A program made the translations under genes and the position numbers. The notes under the pieces were generated by a model, which searched no databases, was not told the DNA's origin, and saw only the letters and a program-made list of their open reading frames with translations. From assembly GCF_016918765.2 (NCBI RefSeq), contig NZ_CP092104.1:1736001-1800000 (forward strand): DNA of 64,000 nt. The letters are read 5' to 3'. The stretch is from Flagellatimonas centrodinii (GTDB taxonomy: Bacteria > Pseudomonadota > Gammaproteobacteria > Nevskiales > Nevskiaceae). Below are positions 17,906-28,533 of this stretch, piece after piece (position 1 is the first letter of the stretch; each line of letters begins with the position of its first letter).

Positions 17906-19408
17906 TCAGGCGTCGCTGTCCAGCGCACGGTAGCCCAGGGCTTCGGCCATCATCGGGGGCTCGATGCGGGGCGCTTCGACGAGATCGGCCACGGTCTGCG
18001 CCACCTTGAGCGCCCGGTGGGCGCCGCGGGCCGACAACTGCAGGCGGTCCATTGCCTGCACCAACAGGGTGCGGGCGGCATCGCTCACTGGCAGCGCCGC
18101 CACCGCGGCGGCCGACAGGTCGGCATTGGGCCGTCCCTGGCGGGCCATCTGGCGGGCCAGGGCGGCGGTCACCCGCCGGCGGATCGCCGCCGATCCGGGG
18201 CCGCTGGGCGGGGCAGTATCGAGCACCGCCGCGCGCTCGGCGCGGGGCACGAACAGTTGCAGGTCGATGCGGTCCAGCAGCGGGCCGGACAGCCGGGCGC
18301 GATAGCGGCGGACCGCATCGGGCGTGCAGCGGCAGTCGCGGCCGCGATCGCCGAGATAGCCACAGGGGCAGGGGTTCATCGCCGCCACCAGCTGGAAGCG
18401 GGCGGGGAAGGTGACCTGCCGCGCCACCCGCGCCACATGCACCTCGCCGGTTTCCAGCGGCTGCCGCAGCAGGTCAAGCACTGCACGCGGAAACTCCGGC
18501 AGCTCATCAAGAAATAGAACGCCACGATGGGCGAGGGTGATCTCCCCCGGCCGCGGCTGGCCGCCGCCGCCGACCAGGGCCATGCCCGACGCCGAGTGGT
18601 GGGGCGCGCGGAACGGCCGCTGCCGCCATCGCTCGGGATTGAATCCCTCGTGGCTGATCGAGGCGATGGCCGCCACTTCCAGCGCTGCGGGGGTGTCCAG
18701 GGGCGGCAACAGCCCCGGAAGACGGCTGGCGAGCATCGACTTGCCAGCGCCCGGCGGCCCCACCATCAGCAGCGAGTGGCCGCCAGCGGCGACGATCTCG
18801 AGTGCGCGTTTGGCCTGGGCCTGGCCGCGGACCTCCCGCAGATCGGGGTGCACCATATCGGGGCATTCGGGCGGCGGCGTCGGTGCCGGTTTGAGACCTT
18901 CGCCGTGAAGCGCGCCGCAGACTGCCCCCAAATGGTGCGCCGGCAGAATGTCGGCGTCGGGGCAGCGCTGGGCTTCGGCGGCGTTGGCCGCCGGCAGCAG
19001 CAGGCGGTGCTGGCTGGCGGCCGCCTGCAGTGCCGCGGGCAGGGCACCGGTGACCGGCCGTAGTGCGCCCGATAGCGACAGTTCGCCCAGCACCTCGACG
19101 CCATCAAGGCTGCCGGCTGGCAGGTCGCCCTGGGCCAACAGAATGCCAAGGGCGATGGCCAGATCGAAACGGCCACCATGCTTGGGCAGGTCGGCCGGGG
19201 CCAGGTTGATGGTGATGCGCCGCTGTGGGAAGTGGTAGCCGCTGTTGACGATGGCGGCACGGACCCGGTCCTTGGCTTCGCGCACCGCGGCCTCGGGCAG
19301 GCCGACGATATTCAGCGCTGGCAGGCCGTTGGCGAGGTGAACCTCAACACTGACGAGATCGGCGGACAGCCCGTTCTGGGCGCGCGCCAGGACCGTGGCA
19401 AGGGCCAC
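17906..19408 (-). CDS. comM: ComM / YifB family Mg-chelatase-like AAA+ ATPase
   Basis: Hexameric branch-migration helicase that extends recombination of transforming DNA. The 500 residues match ComM. Visible: N-terminal ChlI-like domain (LVSVEVHLANGLPALNIVGLP), Walker A GPPGAGKSMLASRLPGLLPP near 214-233, HRGVLFLDELPEF as Walker B, and the C-terminal Mg-chelatase subdomain (AHRALKVAQTVADL). It ends at the shared terminator and lies just downstream of ubiK on the same strand (6 bp), a common gammaproteobacterial pair. Together with dprA it argues for natural transformation capacity. Confidence 0.95.
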   Translation of the reverse strand: MALATVLARAQNGLSADLVSVEVHLANGLPALNIVGLPEAAVREAKDRVRAAIVNSGYHFPQRRITINLAPADLPKHGGRFDLAIALGILLAQGDLPAGSLDGVEVLGELSLSGALRPVTGALPAALQAAASQHRLLLPAANAAEAQRCPDADILPAHHLGAVCGALHGEGLKPAPTPPPECPDMVHPDLREVRGQAQAKRALEIVAAGGHSLLMVGPPGAGKSMLASRLPGLLPPLDTPAALEVAAIASISHEGFNPERWRQRPFRAPHHSASGMALVGGGGQPRPGEITLAHRGVLFLDELPEFPRAVLDLLRQPLETGEVHVARVARQVTFPARFQLVAAMNPCPCGYLGDRGRDCRCTPDAVRRYRARLSGPLLDRIDLQLFVPRAERAAVLDTAPPSGPGSAAIRRRVTAALARQMARQGRPNADLSAAAVAALPVSDAARTLLVQAMDRLQLSARGAHRALKVAQTVADLVEAPRIEPPMMAEALGYRALDSDA

Positions 19409-19414
19409 GGCCGC

Positions 19415-19669
19415 TCAGGGGGCCCGGTCGCGCTCGCGCTCCAGCGCTTCCATGCGCGCCTCTAGGGCTTTCAGACGGGATTGGGTGCGCTGCAACAGGT
19501 CGGCCTGTACGTCGAAACGCTCGCGCGACACCAGGTCGAGCTTCTCGAGGTGAGCCCGCAGCACGGTGCGGAAGTTGTCCTGCAGCTCGTGTCGCAAGGC
19601 GCTGAGCCCGGGCGGCAGCACGCTGGTGAGGCGTTCCGTGAGGGCATCGAGGGCACGAGGGTCGAGCAT
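19415..19669 (-). CDS. ubiK: Ubiquinone biosynthesis accessory factor UbiK (BMFP family)
   Basis: Small coiled-coil protein of 84 residues that assists aerobic ubiquinone synthesis by binding UbiJ. It begins MLDPRALDALTERLTSVLP, the middle (LRHELQDNFRTVLRAHLEKLDLVSREEF-like region) is amphipathic, and the C-terminal third is a heptad-rich coiled coil (LKALEARMEALERERD), all typical of UbiK/YqiC. The start at 19669 was chosen by family length. It precedes comM by 6 bp. The glnK promoter region lies on its other side. Confidence 0.88.
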   Translation of the reverse strand: MLDPRALDALTERLTSVLPPGLSALRHELQDNFRTVLRAHLEKLDLVSRERFDVQADLLQRTQSRLKALEARMEALERERDRAP

Positions 19670-19715
19670 GGCGCCAGTGTACCTGCGCCAGTCAGACCCT
19701 GCTGTGGTCACCGTT

Positions 19716-19731
19716 GGCACGGTCCCTGCTT
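19716..19731 (+). promoter_or_regulatory. Sigma-54 promoter of glnK-amtB
   Basis: TGGCACG-GTCC-CTGCT fits TGGCACG-N4-TTGCW with one mismatch and lies 69 bp before the glnK start, the same distance as in front of the TorF-type gene. This is the expected NtrC-dependent promoter of a glnK-amtB operon; it is now cut off from amtB by an insertion sequence. Confidence 0.8.
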
Positions 19732-19754
19732 TCCCGGTGTCGGCGTCCGGGTAA

Positions 19755-21371
<1,617 letters not shown>

Positions 21372-21386
21372 TAAGGAGCTATCGAG

Positions 21387-23279
<1,893 letters not shown>

Positions 23280-23288
23280 CCGCCCCGC

Positions 23289-23531
23289 TCAGGCGGCGGA
23301 ATCGTTTGGCGGATGGTTGTGGCGTCCGTCACACCAGGGTGGCGTTCCGGTGCGCCCACACTCACATAGCCAGACCGTGCCACTTCGCGGCGTGACGGTA
23401 AACCGCCGCTGTTGCCGACAGCTGTTGCCGGCATCCCGACCGTCACACAGCGCGCCGGCGCCGGAGCGACCACAGCCACACCACAGATAATCGCCGGGCA
23501 CCAGGGTGCGTGGTCGTGGCCCGACTGTCAC
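23289..23531 (-). CDS. CDGSH iron-sulfur domain protein, 80 aa
   Basis: Small soluble protein likely to bind a 2Fe-2S cluster. The second half has a full motif, CECGRTGTPPWCDGRH (56-71; three Cys and one His ligand). The first half has a degenerate copy, CGCGRSGAGALCDGRD (18-33), where the His ligand is replaced by Asp. GTG at 23531 overlaps the stop of the upstream gene (GTGA), which fixes the start; an open frame upstream merely shadows that gene. Function of such two-motif bacterial CDGSH proteins is not known; redox or cluster transfer is the usual suggestion. Confidence 0.8.
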   Translation of the reverse strand: MTVGPRPRTLVPGDYLWCGCGRSGAGALCDGRDAGNSCRQQRRFTVTPRSGTVWLCECGRTGTPPWCDGRHNHPPNDSAA

Positions 23532-24409
23532 GGAAGACCTGTCGGTGGAGGCGTCGTCAATTGCGCTCCGAGAAGGCTCCAGTAGTCGCCAGGGGCATAG
23601 AGCGTCAGGTTGTCGAGACGCACCGGGTTGATCGGCATCAGCGTGATCGACAGCGCGTCCGGCTCGCGAATGAACCCGCGCAGGGCTGCTGCGTCCTCGG
23701 GTTGCCAGGCCCAGGCCTGTTCGCGGGCGGTGCCGTCGAGTTTGCGCAGCATCTCCAGCTCCCATCGACGCAGCGGCGCCTGCTGGCGCAGGGCCAGCGT
23801 CTGTTTCACGTCCCGCAACAACCCGTGGTCGCGCCAGGTCAGGGCCAGCTGTTGCAGGGTGGTGCCGTCCATGACCGGCGCCGGGAACCGGGGTCCGGCG
23901 ATCAGCTCCACCGCCATGTCGAGGCGACCCGCGCCCGGGCTCTGCAAGTCGCCATCCAGCACGAACTGCCGACGATCCGGTTGCCACTGCAGTTGGGCCG
24001 TGAGCGTGCCGGTGAAGCGGTCGTGGCCGCTGTCCGCGAGGAGCGCGTAGTGCGGATGTTCACGCGGGACCGTGGCCGACAGACCGCGCAGCTGGAGCTG
24101 CAGCTCGACCGGCCCGGTGTCTGCGCCCGGCAACGGCAGCAGCATCAGCTCCTCGGCCTCGAGCCGGAATCCGACCGGCAGTGCAAGCCGTGTTCGCCAG
24201 GCGCCAACCGGTTCCAGTGTGACGCCGCGCAACCGGACGCCGCCCGGCGGCCAGGCGATGAGCTGGTCATAGCGCAGCAGCAGATGGGGACGCAGTTCAG
24301 TGATCAGCGTCGCCACCGAGGTGCGAGCGCGCTGCTGCAGCCAGCCGGCGGACAGGGCGGCAGCAGCCAGTAACAGCAGCAGAAAGGTGAGGCCACGGGT
24401 CATGCGCAT
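23528..24409 (-). CDS. Membrane-anchored protein of unknown function
   Basis: 293 residues. One N-terminal hydrophobic segment (about 4-24, GLTFLLLLLAAAALSAGWL) acts as a signal anchor, placing the rest in the periplasm. The remainder has many short hydrophobic/polar strands and two-fold pattern (VRLRGVTLEPVG, VELQLQLRGLSATV), suggesting a beta-rich fold as in AsmA-like or DUF945-like proteins, but I cannot assign a family. It is translationally coupled to the CDGSH gene. No clear Shine-Dalgarno; ATG at 24403 is an alternative. Confidence 0.65.
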   Translation of the reverse strand: MRMTRGLTFLLLLLAAAALSAGWLQQRARTSVATLITELRPHLLLRYDQLIAWPPGGVRLRGVTLEPVGAWRTRLALPVGFRLEAEELMLLPLPGADTGPVELQLQLRGLSATVPREHPHYALLADSGHDRFTGTLTAQLQWQPDRRQFVLDGDLQSPGAGRLDMAVELIAGPRFPAPVMDGTTLQQLALTWRDHGLLRDVKQTLALRQQAPLRRWELEMLRKLDGTAREQAWAWQPEDAAALRGFIREPDALSITLMPINPVRLDNLTLYAPGDYWSLLGAQLTTPPPTGLP

Positions 24410-24566
24410 ACCGCATTCTAGCGACCCCCGGCCGGCGCACGCGCAGGCGCGGCCGGCGTGAGGATGGCGATCACCGGTGCGCCGGTCCTGGCGCCGAGGC
24501 GGCGATCATGGTTTGGTTTCACGGCCGGTGCGACTATGCTGTGGCAAACCGCAACCCCGAACCCCA

Positions 24567-24977
24567 ATGCACAAACTCCAGCCCCTGTTGTGGCTTGCAC
24601 TGGCGGTGCCGATGCTGGCGCTGGCGGAGACCTCCGTCTATCGCTGGGTCGACGCCCAGGGTCGCGTGCATTTTGGTGATCCCGCGAGTGCACCGAGCGC
24701 AGCCGAGCGGGTCAATCCGCCGCCGGTCACCACCACCGCGGCGGTGCCGAAGGACGCAACCCCCGAAGCCGAGCGCCAAGCTGATGGGGGTGAGTGCGCG
24801 CGCGCCAGGACCCGGCTGACCACCTATCTGGCTGCCGAACGGGTGATCGAAACCGATGCCCTGGGCCAGCAACGCGAATATTCCGGCGATCAGCGCGAGC
24901 AGTTGATCGCACGTGCCGAGCTGGAAGCCAATCAGGCCTGCAACGGCATTCCTGCGGCCGATGAGGGACCGGAATGA
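24567..24977 (+). CDS. DUF4124 domain protein
   Basis: Exported protein of 136 residues. Signal peptide to about residue 20 (LALAVPMLALA), then the DUF4124 core ETSVYRWVDAQGRVHFGDPAS, a short beta module found at the N-terminus of many gammaproteobacterial envelope proteins, then a Pro/Thr linker and a helical region with two cysteines (GGECARAR, NQACNG) that could form a disulfide. Function unknown. It overlaps the next DUF4124 gene by ATGA; the pair looks like a duplication with divergence. Confidence 0.8.
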   Translation: MHKLQPLLWLALAVPMLALAETSVYRWVDAQGRVHFGDPASAPSAAERVNPPPVTTTAAVPKDATPEAERQADGGECARARTRLTTYLAAERVIETDALGQQREYSGDQREQLIARAELEANQACNGIPAADEGPE

Positions 24978-25438
24978 CCGCAGCGACGGCCGCCCGCCGA
25001 GGTGCCGGGCTGATTCTGCTGCTGATGAGCGCGCTGCCGGGCCCGGTTCCGGCCGCCGGCAGTGTCTACAAATGGGTCGATGGCAACGGCAGGGTTCACT
25101 ACGACGATCAGTCGCTGGTGCGCGGCACCCGTCTGACCCGGGAGTGGATCGACGCCCGCAAGGTGGCCGCGGACCCCGGCTACAGCGGGCCGGTTCCCGC
25201 GGCGTGGGTGGCGCTGTTCGCCCGCGATTGCGAGCGTGCGCAGGCACGCCAGCAGACGCTGCTGGGCGCCGTCGAGCTGTTTGGCATTACGCCGCAGGGC
25301 GAGGAGTACCCCTATACCGACCAGCAACTGCGGCTGATGCGCATCGAGACCGATGCGGAAGTCCGCCGGCTGTGCGCGCCGGATGCCGCCCGACGCGCCT
25401 TTGACGCCGCGCAGCGTGCGGCGCAGGAAGCCCCATGA
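24974..25438 (+). CDS. DUF4124 domain protein (paralogue)
   Basis: 154 residues, with signal peptide (about 1-28) and DUF4124 core GSVYKWVDGNGRVHYDDQSL, then a helical part with two cysteines (ARDCERAQ, RRLCAPDA), the same arrangement as its upstream neighbour. Translation is coupled to both neighbours by ATGA overlaps, including hemDX downstream, so it belongs to the hemDX-hemY transcript. Whether this means a function related to haem is unknown. Confidence 0.8.
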   Translation: MTAATAARRGAGLILLLMSALPGPVPAAGSVYKWVDGNGRVHYDDQSLVRGTRLTREWIDARKVAADPGYSGPVPAAWVALFARDCERAQARQQTLLGAVELFGITPQGEEYPYTDQQLRLMRIETDAEVRRLCAPDAARRAFDAAQRAAQEAP

Positions 25439-27279
25439 GCGACACAGGATTGAGTGGCCAGCAAGTGGTGGTGACCCGCCCCCCGGCACAGGCTGCTGCG
25501 CTGGCGCAGCGGCTGCGCGATGCGGGCGCTGGCGTGCGGTTGCTGCCGCTGGTGGACATCGAGCATCCGCTGACCGCCGACGACTGCCTGGCGGCGCTGG
25601 AGGCACTGGCGCATGCCGACCTGTGGATTTTCACCAGCATCAACGCCGTGGTGGCCCTTGGCGGCCGAACGCCGGCGCGGGTGGCACCCCGTATCGCCGC
25701 CATCGGCCCCGCCACCGCGGCCCGTCTTGCCGAGCTCGGCCTGCGCGCCTGGGTCCCGGCCGCCGGCAGCCGTAGCGAGGATCTGCTGGCCGATCCGCAG
25801 CTGGGCGAAGTCGCCGGCACCACCATTGTCATTGCGGGCGGCGAAGGCGGCCGCGGTCTGCTCGCCGAAACCCTGCAGGCGCGCGGCGCCACAGTACATC
25901 CCCTGAGTGTCTACCGCCGGCTGCCCTTGCAGCCGGACGCCGAAACACTGGCGGCGGCCCTGACCGGCGCCACCGCGATCCATTTCACCAGCGCCAGCGC
26001 GATGGACCAGTTCCAGGCGCTGCAGCCCGAGGCGGCCTACGAGCCGGACTGGGTGGTGATCAGCCCCCGGCTGGCCCGCCATGCCCGTACACTCGGGTAC
26101 CCGCGCGAGCCGGTGCTGACGGCCGGCCCCGGTGACGAGGATCTCGTTGCCGCGCTGCGCGCCCTGAACCACACTGCCGATGCCATGACCGACCCAGCGT
26201 CCGACGCCGAAGCTGCCCCCCCACCCGATGCGCCTGCTGCTGCCACGCCCGCAGCGACGTCGGCGAAGCCCGCCGCCGGCCGCCGACGTGGTGGCCTGGG
26301 GTGGGCAGCGCTGGCCTTGTTGTTGCTGGCGCTGTTGCTGGTGGCCGGCGGCTGGGGCTACCAGCGTCTGCAGCAGCAACAGGCCCGGGTCGAGGCGTTG
26401 CGGGTCGATCTCGCGGCGGCCCGCGACCGGCTGGAGGCGGTGGCCGACGATCAGGCCGATCTGGCCCGCAGTAGCCGCCGCGGTGCGGAGCAGTTGGCGC
26501 TTTTTGATGAGCGGCTGGGGCGCTATGACGAGACCCTGGGCGCCCTGCACGAGCAGGTGTCCGGCGGCCAGGAGCGAGCGCAACTGGCGGCCATTGAGCA
26601 CTTGCTGCTGATCGCCAACGACCGTCTGAAGCTGGCGCACGACGTACCGTCGGCCGAGACCGCGCTGGCGCTGGCCGATGCGCGACTGGCGCGGCTGTCG
26701 GACCCGCGCCTGTTCGGCGTGCGGGAGGCGATCGCGGCCGAGCGCGCGGCGCTGGCTGCGTTGCCGGTGCCGGATCGTGCCGGTATCGCCCTGCAACTGG
26801 CGGGCTGGATCCAGCAGGTGCCGTCCCTGCCGTTGAAAGCGCGGGTACCGAGCGCCTTCGAGCCAACACCGCCTGCGGCCGAGGCTCAGCCGCCGGTCGC
26901 GGCGGATGCCCCGTGGTACCAGCGCAGCTGGGGTCGCCTTCAGGCCATTGCCGGCCAGCTTTTCGTGGTACGCAAGGACCCGGGCCAGGCGGCGCGGCTG
27001 CTGCCGGTGGAGGAAGAAGCCCTGATCTACGGCCTGCTGCGGTTGCAGCTGGAGAATGCCCGCGGTGCCTTCCTGCAGGGCGACGGCGAGAGCTTCGCCG
27101 CCCTGTTGTCGGCCGCGCGCGGTTGGCTGGCACAGTACTTCGCGCTGGATCAACCGGCGGTGCGGGCGCTCGACGCCGGCCTCCGCGACCTGCAAGACGT
27201 CCCGCTGTCGGTGTCGCCGCCGGATATCGCCGGCAGCCTGCAGCGCCTGCGCGCCCAGCTGGAGCCGGCACCGCGATGA
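25435..27279 (+). CDS. hemD: Uroporphyrinogen-III synthase fused to HemX-like membrane protein
   Basis: Two proteins in one frame of 614 residues. Residues 1-250 are uroporphyrinogen-III synthase (VVVTRPPAQAAALAQRL at the start, FTSINAVVALG, FTSASAMDQF), which closes and inverts ring D of hydroxymethylbilane. From Met251 follows a HemX-type region: Ala/Pro-rich cytosolic segment, one membrane helix (about 287-308), and a periplasmic coiled-coil and helical domain. No stop separates the two, although Met251 could serve as an internal start. HemX is not a methyltransferase despite old labels. hemC, the usual neighbour, is absent. Overlaps hemY by ATGA. Confidence 0.9.
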   Translation: MSDTGLSGQQVVVTRPPAQAAALAQRLRDAGAGVRLLPLVDIEHPLTADDCLAALEALAHADLWIFTSINAVVALGGRTPARVAPRIAAIGPATAARLAELGLRAWVPAAGSRSEDLLADPQLGEVAGTTIVIAGGEGGRGLLAETLQARGATVHPLSVYRRLPLQPDAETLAAALTGATAIHFTSASAMDQFQALQPEAAYEPDWVVISPRLARHARTLGYPREPVLTAGPGDEDLVAALRALNHTADAMTDPASDAEAAPPPDAPAAATPAATSAKPAAGRRRGGLGWAALALLLLALLLVAGGWGYQRLQQQQARVEALRVDLAAARDRLEAVADDQADLARSSRRGAEQLALFDERLGRYDETLGALHEQVSGGQERAQLAAIEHLLLIANDRLKLAHDVPSAETALALADARLARLSDPRLFGVREAIAAERAALAALPVPDRAGIALQLAGWIQQVPSLPLKARVPSAFEPTPPAAEAQPPVAADAPWYQRSWGRLQAIAGQLFVVRKDPGQAARLLPVEEEALIYGLLRLQLENARGAFLQGDGESFAALLSAARGWLAQYFALDQPAVRALDAGLRDLQDVPLSVSPPDIAGSLQRLRAQLEPAPR

Positions 27280-28469
27280 TCGTGCTTCTGCTGCTGGCGC
27301 TGCTGGCACTCACCCTCGGCGGTGCAGCCGCGTACACCTTCCGCAGTGAGAGCGGCTATGTGCTGTTCGCCTGGCAGGACTGGACAGTCGAGACCTCGCT
27401 GCCGGGATTCGTCCTGCTGGTGCTGGTGTCGGTGGTCGGCCTGTATCTCGGGTGGCGGCTGTTGTCGGGCGCGGTCGGCCTGCCCGGGCGGATGCAGGCC
27501 TACCTTGCCCACCGTCGCCGCCAGCGGGCTCAGGACACGCTGATTGCCGGCCTGCGGCACCTCGCAGCCGGTGACTTTCGCCGTGCCGAAATCGAACTGC
27601 TGCGACGCGTCGCGGACCATCCGGCGGCCGACATCAACTACCTGGCTGCCGCGCAGGCCGCACACCAGCTGCGGGCGGGTGAGCGCCGCGACCACTATCT
27701 GGCGCTGGCCGCCCAGGCACAGGGGCCGGACAGCCCCGCCGTGCTGTCGGTGCAGGCCAGCCTGCAGCGCGCTGCGGGTCAGGGGCAGGCGGCGCTGGAA
27801 ACGGCGCGCCATTTCCACCAACGCCATCCGCGCCATCCGCATGCCGTGCGGCTCTATGCACGTGCGCTGGCGGCTGCCGGCGAGTCGTCGGTGCTGCTGA
27901 ACCTGCTGCAGTCGCAGGGGGAAGCGGTGCCGGAGGCTCAGCGCCAGGCCTGGCAGGCGCAGGCACTGGGAACGCTACTGCGGGTGGCGGCCGGTGCCGG
28001 ACAACTGGACCAGCTCAAGGCGACCTGGGCGTCGGCCGGCGCGTCGGTACAAGCGTTGCCGGCGGCGCAGCGGGCCTATGCCGAGGGCCTGGTGCAACTG
28101 GGCGCCGAAGCCGATGCGGCGGCGGTGATCGGTCGCGCCCTCAAGCACGGGTGGGACGAACCTCTGGTGCGTCTGTTCGGCGGGCTCGACTCGCTGGACC
28201 CGGTGAGCCAGCTGGCAACGCTCGAGCAATGGCTGCAGCAGCATGGCGAGCAGACCGCCTTGCTGCTGGCCTGCGGTCGCGCCTGCATGCGCAACCATCT
28301 GTGGGGCAAGGCCAGCAGCTACCTGGAGGCAGCGTTGCGGCTGCACCCGGTTCCTGCGGTCTACCTGCTGTTGGCGCAACTGGCCGAGCGCACCCAACGG
28401 CCCGAGGACGCACAGCGACATTATCGTGAAGGTCTGACCCGGGCCGCCAACATGCGCACTGGCGACTGA
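27276..28469 (+). CDS. hemY: HemY-like TPR membrane protein
   Basis: 397 residues: two N-terminal membrane helices (about 1-20 and 42-64) enclosing a short loop (FRSESGYVLFAWQDWTVETS), then a long series of helical TPR-like repeats in the cytoplasm or periplasm. The layout and position directly after hemD/hemX match the gammaproteobacterial HemY, which is not protoporphyrinogen oxidase and whose exact role in haem synthesis is unsettled. ATG at 27276 overlaps the hemDX stop, which decides the start against a longer open frame. Confidence 0.9.
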   Translation: MIVLLLLALLALTLGGAAAYTFRSESGYVLFAWQDWTVETSLPGFVLLVLVSVVGLYLGWRLLSGAVGLPGRMQAYLAHRRRQRAQDTLIAGLRHLAAGDFRRAEIELLRRVADHPAADINYLAAAQAAHQLRAGERRDHYLALAAQAQGPDSPAVLSVQASLQRAAGQGQAALETARHFHQRHPRHPHAVRLYARALAAAGESSVLLNLLQSQGEAVPEAQRQAWQAQALGTLLRVAAGAGQLDQLKATWASAGASVQALPAAQRAYAEGLVQLGAEADAAAVIGRALKHGWDEPLVRLFGGLDSLDPVSQLATLEQWLQQHGEQTALLLACGRACMRNHLWGKASSYLEAALRLHPVPAVYLLLAQLAERTQRPEDAQRHYREGLTRAANMRTGD

Positions 28470-28533
28470 TACCGACAACGGGCCGCCGGGCGTGCGCGGT
28501 ACAATCCCGCGCTTTGGACCTCCCGCCCGCGCG

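Noticed and set aside
26185-27279. Separate hemX gene
   Set aside because: There is no stop between hemD and the HemX part; Met251 could start it, but the continuous frame is the simpler reading. Kept as a caveat.
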